This document shows positions 1-5,787 of a DNA stretch of 5,787 bases, piece after piece; within the stretch, counting starts at the first letter, position 1; every line of letters begins with the position of its first letter. Origin of the DNA: Alphaproteobacteria bacterium UBA5343 (GTDB lineage Bacteria > Pseudomonadota > Alphaproteobacteria > RF32 > UBA5343); NCBI GenBank assembly GCA_002410125.1, contig DHQH01000043.1, forward strand, positions 1 to 5,787, given 5' to 3'. The notes beneath the pieces are model-generated. The model was not told the DNA's origin. It saw only the letters and a list, made by a program, of their open reading frames with translations, and made no database searches. Both the position numbers and the translations under genes were made by a program.

Positions 1-621
1 AAAATTATGATCAAGCCTTGCTAAAAATTCTTTTCTATTTAATACACCTGTAAGAGGGTCTCTGGTTTCCATAATGTGGATTTTCCTATGGATTTGGTTT
101 TTAACGGTCACATCATAGCCAACATAAGTATAACCAATAAAATTACCATAAGATGAAAGTGAAGCCGATACTTTCCAAAGAATAGTTCTCTCGTTTTCTC
201 TATTCTTATCATATGTCATCTCTTCTAATAATACTTGTGTTTCATCACCTTTAATCATATTAAATATATGAGTCATTTTTTGTTCATTAGAAGGATTCGC
301 GTCAATAAAAGTCCCAATCAGAGGTTTTCCCATGATATTTTTTTTCTCTTTTCCAAAAAACTCCATCACATAATCATCAACATAAAATATCTTATTATCT
401 TTATCAGTTTTAATAATAATACTCCTGTCACTAAATGATACTATTTCATTGTTTTTAATATTAAAAACATTATTAATAATGTTATTATTACTCAAACTTC
501 TTACCTCTTTTGTAAGCTGAGACTTGATTCTTGAAATTTTTAGATAATAAAGAAGCATCCAAATCGCAATAACAATAATTACTGCAATTAAAACAATATT
601 ATAATATTCATCATAAACCAT
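1..621 (-). CDS. Membrane-anchored PAS-GGDEF protein, probable diguanylate cyclase (partial, C-terminus missing)
   Basis: Reading the minus strand from an ATG at 621 down to base 1 gives 207 uninterrupted codons. Residues 1-7 are a short non-helical tip. Residues 8-27 form one hydrophobic membrane helix (NIVLIAVIIVIAIWMLLYYL), followed by the basic stretch KISRIK, so the remainder should be cytoplasmic. Residues about 66-175 look like a PAS domain: IIIKTDKDNKIFYVDD, then a GKPLIGTFID segment, and a C-terminal strand pair ending GNFIGYTYVGYDVT. At residues 188-196 comes DPLTGVLNR, the typical opening of a GGDEF domain. The window ends about 11 residues later, before the GGDEF signature, so catalytic competence and a possible C-terminal EAL domain cannot be judged. 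The family makes or senses cyclic di-GMP. The PAS ligand is unknown. No good Shine-Dalgarno precedes the ATG; in-frame TTG codons at 633-631 and 663-661 are alternative starts. It is transcribed away from the suf operon. Confidence 0.88.
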   Translation of the reverse strand, partial: MVYDEYYNIVLIAVIIVIAIWMLLYYLKISRIKSQLTKEVRSLSNNNIINNVFNIKNNEIVSFSDRSIIIKTDKDNKIFYVDDYVMEFFGKEKKNIMGKPLIGTFIDANPSNEQKMTHIFNMIKGDETQVLLEEMTYDKNRENERTILWKVSASLSSYGNFIGYTYVGYDVTVKNQIHRKIHIMETRDPLTGVLNRKEFLARLDHNF

Positions 622-665
622 ATTTGATACCAATAACTGTTGAAGATTTAATAGATATATCAAGG

Positions 666-692
666 ATTATACATATTTTTTCAAATTGGCAA
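666..692 (-). promoter_or_regulatory. Candidate promoter of the PAS-GGDEF gene
   Basis: On the minus strand a perfect TATAAT lies at 671-666. A TTGCCA lies at 692-687, 15 bases upstream; this spacing is shorter than the usual 17. TTTTGC at 694-689 would give 17 bases but matches the -35 consensus less well. Transcription would start near 659 and leave a leader of about 38 bases before the ATG at 621. In DNA this A/T-rich, chance -10 matches are common, so the call rests on position as well as sequence. Confidence 0.4.
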
Positions 693-712
693 AATATTTT
701 TTATCTATTTTG
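690..712. repeat. Perfect 7-bp inverted repeat, possible operator
   Basis: CAAAATA at 690-696 is mirrored by TATTTTG at 706-712, with a 9-base T-rich centre. The centre-to-centre spacing of 16 bases would place both arms on nearly the same DNA face, as expected for a dimeric regulator. It overlaps the -35 side of the candidate minus-strand promoter and lies just upstream of the probable sufB promoter. It does not match the IscR, Fur or RirA consensus sites that I know well enough to name. Chance is a real alternative because the arms are mostly A/T. Confidence 0.3.
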
Positions 713-753
713 TTGCATTTTATAAAAAAATCCTTAGATTAGTTGGGAAGAGT

Positions 754-758
754 GGAGG
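754..758 (+). promoter_or_regulatory. Strong Shine-Dalgarno (GGAGG) that fixes the sufB start
   Basis: GGAGG lies eight bases before the ATG at 767, an ideal spacing. The in-frame TTG at 743 lies upstream of this site and has nothing comparable in front of it. This favours ATG 767 and removes eight residues (MGRVEDVL) from the longest possible reading. Confidence 0.85.
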
Positions 759-766
759 ATGTTTTA

Positions 767-2221
767 ATGGCAGCTACTAGCCAAACCAAAAAGACTGTTG
801 AAGACTTAGGTGACAAATATAAATATGGTTTTACAACCGATATTGAATCAGAAACCGCACCAAAAGGCCTAAACGAAGACATAATAAGGTTTATTTCAAA
901 GAAAAAAGAAGAACCAGAATGGCTTTTAGACTTCCGCTTAAAAGCCTACCAGTTTTGGCTAGGATTAAAAGAACCTAGTTGGGCAAAAATTGATTATCCC
1001 AAAATTGACTATCAAGATTTATACTATTATGCTGCCCCTAAAACAAAAGAAGGTCCTAAAAGTTTAGACGAGGTAGATCCAGAGCTCTTAGATACTTATA
1101 ATAAATTAGGTATTCCATTAAAAGAACAAGAAGCCTTAGCTGGGGTAGTAGCCGTAGATGCGGTTTTTGATAGTGTGTCGGTAAAAACAACTTATCAAAA
1201 GCAACTAGAAGAAAAAGGTATCATCTTTTGTTCATTCTCAGAAGCTGTTCACAAATGTCCAGAACTTGTAAAAAAATATATGGGTTCAGTTGTACCTTAT
1301 ACCGATAATTATTTTGCCAGCCTAAACTCCGCCGTGTTTAGTGATGGCTCATTTGTATATATTCCAAAAGGCATTAAATGCCCAATGGAACTATCAACCT
1401 ATTTTAGAATTAATGCTAGAAACACTGGACAATTTGAAAGAACTCTAATTATCGCAGAAGAGGGAGCATCTGTTAGTTATTTAGAAGGTTGTACAGCTCC
1501 TCAAAGAGATGAAAATCAACTCCATGCTGCAATTGTTGAAATTATAGCTCTTGATGATGCATATGTTAAATATTCAACCGTTCAAAACTGGTATCCAGGC
1601 GACAAAGATGGTAAGGGTGGAATTTATAACTTTGTAACAAAAAGAGGTGCTTGTAGAGGTAAAAATTCCAAAATTTCATGGACCCAAGTTGAAACAGGTT
1701 CAGCCGTTACTTGGAAATATCCATCTTGTATCTTACAAGGTGATAATTCTGTTGGAGAATTTTATTCAGTTGCAATTACTAATAATAAACAACAAGCCGA
1801 TACAGGTACTAAGATGATACATATCGGTAAAAACACATCATCAACTATTATCTCAAAAGGTATTTCAGCAGGTTATGCCGATCAAACTTATCGAGGGTTA
1901 GTAAAAGTATCTCCAAAAGCCAAAGGAGCTAGAAACTATTCTCAATGCGATAGTTTGTTAATTGGTGATAAGTGTGGAGCCCATACAGTTCCATATATTG
2001 AAAATAGAAATCCATCAGCACAAATAGAGCATGAAGCAACCACTTCAAAAATTAGCGATGAACAATTATTTTATTGTCAACAAAGAGGTATCGAAGAAGA
2101 AGAAGCTGTATCGTTAATTGTTAATGGGTTTTGTAAAGAAGTTATGAAGCATTTACCAATGGAATTTGCAATTGAGGCTTCAAAATTAATTAGCATAAGT
2201 TTAGAAGGTAGCATAGGTTAA
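767..2221 (+). CDS. sufB: SufB, Fe-S cluster assembly scaffold
   Basis: SufB is the scaffold subunit of the cytoplasmic SufB-SufC-SufD complex, where sulfide and iron are assembled into a nascent cluster. The product is 484 residues, close to the 495 of E. coli SufB. The N-terminal third contains KYKYGFTTDIES and APKGLNEDIIRFIS, typical of the family. The middle is the beta-helix core with EGASVSYLEGCTAP, whose Cys242 matches E. coli Cys254. The C-terminus has CDSLLIGDKCGAHT, with Cys394 aligning to the essential E. coli Cys405, and IEHEATTSKI, with His422 and Glu423 aligning to His433 and Glu434. The final helices (DEQLFYCQQRGIEEEEA) are the SufC-contact region, echoed in SufD. The start at 767 is chosen over TTG 743 because GGAGG sits between them. 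It is the first gene of the operon, and sufC follows after 14 bases. Nothing suggests decay or transfer. Confidence 0.97.
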   Translation: MAATSQTKKTVEDLGDKYKYGFTTDIESETAPKGLNEDIIRFISKKKEEPEWLLDFRLKAYQFWLGLKEPSWAKIDYPKIDYQDLYYYAAPKTKEGPKSLDEVDPELLDTYNKLGIPLKEQEALAGVVAVDAVFDSVSVKTTYQKQLEEKGIIFCSFSEAVHKCPELVKKYMGSVVPYTDNYFASLNSAVFSDGSFVYIPKGIKCPMELSTYFRINARNTGQFERTLIIAEEGASVSYLEGCTAPQRDENQLHAAIVEIIALDDAYVKYSTVQNWYPGDKDGKGGIYNFVTKRGACRGKNSKISWTQVETGSAVTWKYPSCILQGDNSVGEFYSVAITNNKQQADTGTKMIHIGKNTSSTIISKGISAGYADQTYRGLVKVSPKAKGARNYSQCDSLLIGDKCGAHTVPYIENRNPSAQIEHEATTSKISDEQLFYCQQRGIEEEEAVSLIVNGFCKEVMKHLPMEFAIEASKLISISLEGSIG

Positions 2222-2235
2222 AAGGAAGAAAATAA

Positions 2236-2994
2236 ATGTCAGTGTTATTAGAAATAGATAATTTACATGCAAGAGTTGATAATAAAGAAATTCTAAAAGG
2301 TTTTTCCTTAACTATTAACGAAGGTGAAACTCATGCTATTATGGGTCCAAATGGTGCCGGTAAATCTACACTTTCTTATGTATTAGCCGGAAGAGAGGGT
2401 TATGAAATAACCAGCGGTACCGTAAAATTTAAAGGCAAAAACCTCCTTTCTATGTCAATTGAAGAAAGAGCAAGAGAAGGTGTTTTCCTAGCTATGCAAT
2501 ATCCTGTCGAAATCCCAGGAGTTGCCACCTCTACTTTTCTAAAACATTCCCTAAATTCAATTAGAAAACATCAAGGACTAGAAGAACTAGACACAATGAA
2601 TTTTATTAAGGTCCTAAAACAAAAAGCCTCAGAACTTGGTATCAATCAAGATATGATCAAAAGACCAATCAATGTTGGATTCTCTGGTGGTGAAAAGAAA
2701 AGAGTTGAAACATTACAAATGTCAATTTTAGAACCATCATTTGCGATTTTAGATGAAGCTGATTCAGGTCTTGATATTGATGCTCTCAAAGTTGTTGCAG
2801 GTGGAGTTAATAAGCTCAGAAATGATAAAAGATCAATGCTAGTTATCACTCACTATCAAAGATTACTAAACTACATTGTGCCAGATTTTGTTCATGTCTT
2901 TGCAGATGGTAAAATCGTAAAATCAGGAAATAAAGACTTAGCCTTAGAGTTAGAAGAAAAAGGTTATGGTGAGTTTATAGGTAATAAATATTAA
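2236..2994 (+). CDS. sufC: SufC, ABC-type ATPase of the SUF complex
   Basis: SufC is the soluble ATPase that binds SufB and SufD and drives the conformational change needed for cluster assembly. It has no membrane segments despite its ABC-transporter fold. In its 252 residues the motifs are complete and in order: Walker A GPNGAGKS at 37-44, a Q-loop in AMQYPVEIPGV near Gln88, the ABC signature FSGGEKKR at 149-156, Walker B and D-loop AILDEADSGLD at 170-180 with the catalytic Glu174, and the switch His206 in VITHYQRLL. GEKKR, MQYP and EADSGLD distinguish SufC from ordinary importer ATPases. An AAGGA lies ten bases before the ATG. The gene lies between sufB (14-base gap) and sufD (11-base gap), consistent with co-expression of the three complex subunits. 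Confidence 0.98.
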   Translation: MSVLLEIDNLHARVDNKEILKGFSLTINEGETHAIMGPNGAGKSTLSYVLAGREGYEITSGTVKFKGKNLLSMSIEERAREGVFLAMQYPVEIPGVATSTFLKHSLNSIRKHQGLEELDTMNFIKVLKQKASELGINQDMIKRPINVGFSGGEKKRVETLQMSILEPSFAILDEADSGLDIDALKVVAGGVNKLRNDKRSMLVITHYQRLLNYIVPDFVHVFADGKIVKSGNKDLALELEEKGYGEFIGNKY

Positions 2995-3005
2995 TTGGAA
3001 AAATA

Positions 3006-4268
3006 ATGTTAAATAATAATTTAGTAAAAGGATATAAAGATAATATTAAATCACTTAGTTTCAGTGATAATGAACTAGTGTCAAAAATAAGAAAAAATGC
3101 TTTTACAGATTTTATTAATTCTGGTTTTCCAAAAGCTTATGATGAAAACTGGAGATATACCAAACAAAAATTCCTAAAAGAAATTAACTTTAAAACTTCC
3201 AACCATATTTCAGAAAATTTTATAGAGCCAGAATTAGAAATTGATGCTTATCATTTAGTCTTTATCGATGGTAAGTTTATCACTAAAAAATCAATTATTC
3301 CAAATAATGTTGAAATTAAATCTTTTAAGAATTTGATTGAAGGTGATGATTCTAATTTGTTGAAAAAAATAACAAATAGTGATTTTGTAAAGTCTAGCCC
3401 ATTAGCATTATTAAACACAGCCTATCTTGAAAATGGTTTTTATATTAATGTTAAAAAAGACACTATTTTAAATAAACCAATTCATATAATTAACTATAGC
3501 GATACTGCTGATATTTTCTATAATGTTAAGTATTATATCAATATTGAAGATGGTTCAAAAATAGACTTAGTTGAGAGTTGTTATAGTTTTAAAAATATAT
3601 CTTATTTCAATAACACTGTAACCGAAATAAATATTGCTAAAAACGCCATTGTAAATCACTACAAATATCAAAATGAAAGCAAATCAGCCTATCATGTCTG
3701 TTTAAATAAAGTGACTATTGATGCTGATTCTAGCTATGAAAATTTTATCATGCAAAAAGGTGGTCTAATTGCAAGAAATGAAACTGTTATAGATGTGATA
3801 GGGGAAAATACTAATACTAAGACTCTTGCTTGTTATATGTTAAAAGGTACTACTCATTCTGATTTAACAACAAGGGTAAACCACCATACTCCAAATGCCA
3901 GTTCAGAACAAACAGTCAAAGGTGTTGCCGATGATGAAACTAAAGCAATCTTCCAAGGTAAGGTGTATGTCGCCAGAGGTGCTCAAAAAGTAAGTGGTAA
4001 TCAATTACACAAATCTTTATTATTATCAGATAAGGCAGAAATTGATACCAAGCCAGAATTAGAAGTTTATGCTGATGATGTAGAATGTTCTCATGGTGCT
4101 TCAATTGGTGAGCTAGATGATAAACAGTTATTCTATCTAAGAGCTAGAGGAATAGACGAAGAATTAGCAAGAAAAATGTTAGTTGAAGCATTTCTTGACG
4201 AAGTGTTAGAAAAAATGTCTAATGAGACATTAAGACAAGCATTTGTAAGTGTAATAAAAAGAGATTAA
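3006..4268 (+). CDS. sufD: SufD, SUF complex subunit
   Basis: SufD is a SufB paralogue that pairs with SufB and a second SufC in the assembly complex and is linked to iron entry. The product has 420 residues, near the E. coli length of 423. The N-terminal part (about residues 1-100) is helical and contains the family motif FPKAYDENWRYTK. The middle is a strand-rich beta-helix. The C-terminus holds PELEVYADDVECSHGASIG, in which His363 aligns with the functionally important His360 of E. coli SufD and Cys361 with its neighbour Cys358. The closing segment DDKQLFYLRARGIDEELA resembles the matching segment of SufB in this operon, as expected from their common origin and shared SufC contact. The N-terminal half is less conserved than SufB and rich in Asn, Lys and Ile, consistent with A/T drift. 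Ribosome binding is weak (GGAAA eight bases before the ATG), so coupling to sufC is likely. Confidence 0.96.
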   Translation: MLNNNLVKGYKDNIKSLSFSDNELVSKIRKNAFTDFINSGFPKAYDENWRYTKQKFLKEINFKTSNHISENFIEPELEIDAYHLVFIDGKFITKKSIIPNNVEIKSFKNLIEGDDSNLLKKITNSDFVKSSPLALLNTAYLENGFYINVKKDTILNKPIHIINYSDTADIFYNVKYYINIEDGSKIDLVESCYSFKNISYFNNTVTEINIAKNAIVNHYKYQNESKSAYHVCLNKVTIDADSSYENFIMQKGGLIARNETVIDVIGENTNTKTLACYMLKGTTHSDLTTRVNHHTPNASSEQTVKGVADDETKAIFQGKVYVARGAQKVSGNQLHKSLLLSDKAEIDTKPELEVYADDVECSHGASIGELDDKQLFYLRARGIDEELARKMLVEAFLDEVLEKMSNETLRQAFVSVIKRD

Positions 4269-4273
4269 TCCCT

Positions 4274-5488
4274 ATGTTTGATGTAGAAAAAATAAGGCAA
4301 GATTTTCCGATTCTAAAAAGCAAAATACACGGCAATGATCTAGTTTTTTTAGATTCTGCAGCTTCTGCACAAAAACCAAAATCGGTAATTGACGAAGTGA
4401 AAAAAATCTATGAAGGTGAGTATGCAAATGTCCATCGTGGTATGTATCAATTATCAGATATTGCAACTTATAAATTTGAATCAGCTAGAAAAACTGTAAA
4501 AGAATTTTTAAATGCTAAATCAGAAAATGAAATCATCTTCACCAAAGGTGCTACAGAATCAATTAACTTAGTAGCATATTCCTATGCTCTAGAATTTTTG
4601 CAAGAAGGTGATGAAATATTAATTTCAGAGGCAGAACATCATGCCAATTTAGTTCCTTGGCAATTTGTAAGAGATAAAAAAAATATTACCCTAAGGGTTT
4701 TCAAAATCAATGATGATGGTTCTTACAATAAAAAAGAGTTTGAAAAATGCCTAAATGAAAAAACTAAGCTTGTTGCAACAACTGCAATGTCTAATGCTAT
4801 TGGTACTATTTTTCCTGTAAAAGATATGGTAAGAAAAGCTCATTCATTTGGTGCTTTGGTACTTATTGATGCTAGTCAATATATTGTACATAATAAAACC
4901 GATGTTAGTGATCTAAATTGTGATTTCTTAGTTTTTTCTGGTCATAAAACTTATGGTCCATCAGGTGTTGGATGTTTATATGCTAAAGAAGAATTACTCA
5001 ATAAAATGCCTCCTCATCATTTTGGTGGAGATATGGTTGAGAATGTGACTTTTGAAAAAACAACTTTTGCTAAAGCTCCTTCAAGGTTTGAAGCTGGAAC
5101 CCCAGCTATTGCTCAAGTAATTGGACTAAAAGCGGCACTAGACTATATGACAAATATTGGTATTGATAATATTACAGCTCATAAATCAATTATAACTGAT
5201 TATACTTATAATGCTCTAGCTGATCTAGATTTTATCAAAATGATAGGTACCACTAAAGAAAGAGGTGGGGTATTCTCATTCATAATCAAGGGGATTCATA
5301 ATCAGGATACAGCTTTCATTTTAGATAGGCAGGGTGTAGCAATCCGCACAGGCACTCACTGTGCCCAACCATTAGTTAATAGAATGGGGCTACAAGGTAC
5401 AATAAGAGCATCTCTAGGATTATATAATAATAAGGCAGATATTGATAAATTAGTTGCTGCATTAAAAAAAGTAAAAACATTTTTCTAA
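4274..5488 (+). CDS. sufS: SufS, cysteine desulfurase (group II)
   Basis: SufS is a PLP-dependent enzyme that converts L-cysteine to L-alanine and keeps the sulfur as a persulfide for transfer to the SufBCD complex. In its 404 residues the fold-type I aminotransferase landmarks are present: LDSAASAQKP near residue 26, NVHRGMYQLS at 52-61, GATESINLVA at 92-101, EAEHHANLVPWQ at 119-130 with the PLP-stacking histidine, Asp199 in LIDASQ, and FSGHKTYGPSGVG with the PLP-binding Lys225. The catalytic cysteine is Cys363 in RTGTHCAQPL, with the short active-site loop of the SufS-type (group II) enzymes rather than the longer IscS/NifS loop. Gln202 keeps the D-x-x-Q spacing, although DASQ replaces the more usual DGAQ. 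The start lies only five bases after the sufD stop with no good Shine-Dalgarno, which points to translational coupling. Such enzymes need SufE or SufU for full activity; neither gene is visible here. Confidence 0.97.
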   Translation: MFDVEKIRQDFPILKSKIHGNDLVFLDSAASAQKPKSVIDEVKKIYEGEYANVHRGMYQLSDIATYKFESARKTVKEFLNAKSENEIIFTKGATESINLVAYSYALEFLQEGDEILISEAEHHANLVPWQFVRDKKNITLRVFKINDDGSYNKKEFEKCLNEKTKLVATTAMSNAIGTIFPVKDMVRKAHSFGALVLIDASQYIVHNKTDVSDLNCDFLVFSGHKTYGPSGVGCLYAKEELLNKMPPHHFGGDMVENVTFEKTTFAKAPSRFEAGTPAIAQVIGLKAALDYMTNIGIDNITAHKSIITDYTYNALADLDFIKMIGTTKERGGVFSFIIKGIHNQDTAFILDRQGVAIRTGTHCAQPLVNRMGLQGTIRASLGLYNNKADIDKLVAALKKVKTFF

Positions 5489-5495
5489 AAGAAAA

Positions 5496-5500
5496 GAGGA
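5496..5500 (+). promoter_or_regulatory. Shine-Dalgarno (GAGGA) of sufT
   Basis: GAGGA lies six bases before the ATG at 5507, in the 18-base gap after the sufS stop. It supports this start and shows that sufT has its own ribosome binding, unlike sufS. Confidence 0.75.
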
Positions 5501-5506
5501 AAGTAC

Positions 5507-5787
5507 ATGTCAAATCTATCAAAAGATTTCAACCCAAACACATTAGTTGATGATAATAAGGAAACCGCAGTTAAAACAGAAGACGACATCGTAGCAAATG
5601 TTGGTGAAGAGTTAACTGGGGTTGAAAAACTTCCAACTAAAGATGAAATAATCAAAGCAATCCAACTTGTAGAAGATCCAGAACTAATGCTAAATGTTTG
5701 GGATTTAGGTTTGATTTATAATATTGATATTAAAGAAAATGCCAATGTATTAATTGATATGACCCTAACTACTCCAGCCTGTCCAGT
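5507..5787 (+). CDS. sufT: SufT, DUF59/MIP18-family Fe-S maturation protein (partial, C-terminus missing)
   Basis: The reading frame is open from the ATG at 5507 to the right edge, 93 full codons plus two bases, so the C-terminal part is outside the window. Residues from about 44 match the start of the DUF59/MIP18 domain: KDEIIKAIQLVEDPEL with the conserved Asp57-Pro58-Glu59, then VWDLGLIYNIDI and VLIDMTLTTPACP, whose Cys92 is the family's conserved cysteine. Bacterial members are associated with maturation of Fe-S proteins, and their place directly after sufS is typical of alphaproteobacterial SUF operons. Residues 1-43 are hydrophilic, rich in Asp, Glu, Asn and Thr, and probably disordered; they are not part of the domain. 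A PaaD-like or general MIP18 protein is possible by sequence alone, but the operon position makes SufT the best name. Confidence 0.88.
   Translation, partial: MSNLSKDFNPNTLVDDNKETAVKTEDDIVANVGEELTGVEKLPTKDEIIKAIQLVEDPELMLNVWDLGLIYNIDIKENANVLIDMTLTTPACP

Larger units (their letters stand above)
622..766. other. Divergent intergenic control region between the PAS-GGDEF gene and sufB
   Basis: These 145 bases separate two divergent genes and must hold the promoters of both. The DNA is extremely A/T-rich with several T and A runs. It contains a TATAAT hexamer on the minus strand, an inverted repeat around base 701 and the sufB ribosome binding site. For the plus strand the promoter is not clear. 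A TATAAA at 721-726 could be a -10 element, but the hexamer 17 bases upstream is only TTTTTA. TTGCAT at 713-718 with TAGATT at 735-740 is another weak option. I see no gene, RNA structure or long hairpin here. Confidence 0.7.

Noticed and set aside
235..438. 67-codon plus-strand open frame
   Set aside because: It is antisense to the PAS-GGDEF gene, whose 207 codons are continuous and have clear domain content. The plus-strand product is low-complexity Ile/Phe/Asn with no ribosome binding site.
713..740. TTGCAT / TAGATT as the sufB promoter
   Set aside because: Spacing of 16 bases is acceptable, but both hexamers are weak and the transcript would start within about ten bases of the Shine-Dalgarno. 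TATAAA at 721-726 competes equally well, so neither is called as a feature.
743..766. Upstream TTG start for sufB, adding eight residues
   Set aside because: The GGAGG ribosome binding site lies within this stretch and is ideally spaced for ATG 767; the extra residues do not resemble SufB N-termini.
2646..2849. 67-codon minus-strand open frame inside sufC
   Set aside because: It lies opposite the signature and Walker B region of sufC, one of its most conserved parts, and the translation resembles nothing I recognise.
4272..4466. 64-codon minus-strand open frame inside sufS
   Set aside because: It is antisense to the conserved N-terminus of SufS and has no independent support.
2222..5506. 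Internal terminators or promoters between the suf genes
   Set aside because: The gaps are 5 to 18 bases, with no hairpin followed by a T run and no room for a separate promoter.
1..5787. Mobile element, CRISPR array, tRNA or rRNA
   Set aside because: I saw no spaced direct repeats, transposase-like frames, terminal inverted repeats, or tRNA-like or rRNA-like stretches. Nearly all bases are accounted for by six genes and one short control region.

Overview
This AT-rich window holds a SUF iron-sulfur cluster assembly operon on the plus strand (sufB, sufC, sufD, sufS and the start of sufT). It is divergent from a truncated membrane-anchored PAS-GGDEF signalling gene on the minus strand. The Suf protein sequences and the order sufB-sufC-sufD-sufS-sufT look alphaproteobacterial. 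The strong A/T bias, visible in codon choice and in the intergenic DNA, suggests an AT-rich lineage such as a marine or host-associated member. This placement is inference from recalled protein patterns, not from a search.

Layout: positions 1-621 (minus strand) encode the N-terminal 207 residues of a one-pass membrane protein with a PAS domain and the first residues of a GGDEF domain; the rest lies beyond the left edge. Positions 622-766 are the shared divergent control region. It carries a plausible minus-strand promoter, a perfect 7-bp inverted repeat and a strong Shine-Dalgarno sequence for sufB. From 767 to the right edge five genes are packed on the plus strand with gaps of 14, 11, 5 and 18 bases and no visible internal terminator, so they are probably one transcription unit. 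The last gene, sufT, runs off the right edge after 93 codons.

How the genes work together: SufS takes sulfur from cysteine and holds it as a persulfide. The SufB-SufC-SufD ATPase complex accepts the sulfur and builds a cluster on SufB, with SufC supplying ATP-driven conformational change. SufT, a DUF59/MIP18-family protein, is thought to act in maturation of target Fe-S proteins. All catalytic residues I checked in SufB, SufC, SufD and SufS are present, so the pathway looks functional. No sulfur-transfer partner (SufE or SufU), A-type carrier (SufA) or Rrf2/IscR-type regulator lies inside the window.

I do not see a novel system here. The points most worth a second look are the inverted repeat in the divergent promoter region, the missing upstream regulator and sulfur-transfer gene, and the acidic N-terminal extension of SufT. 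There is no gene-free stretch longer than 300 bases.
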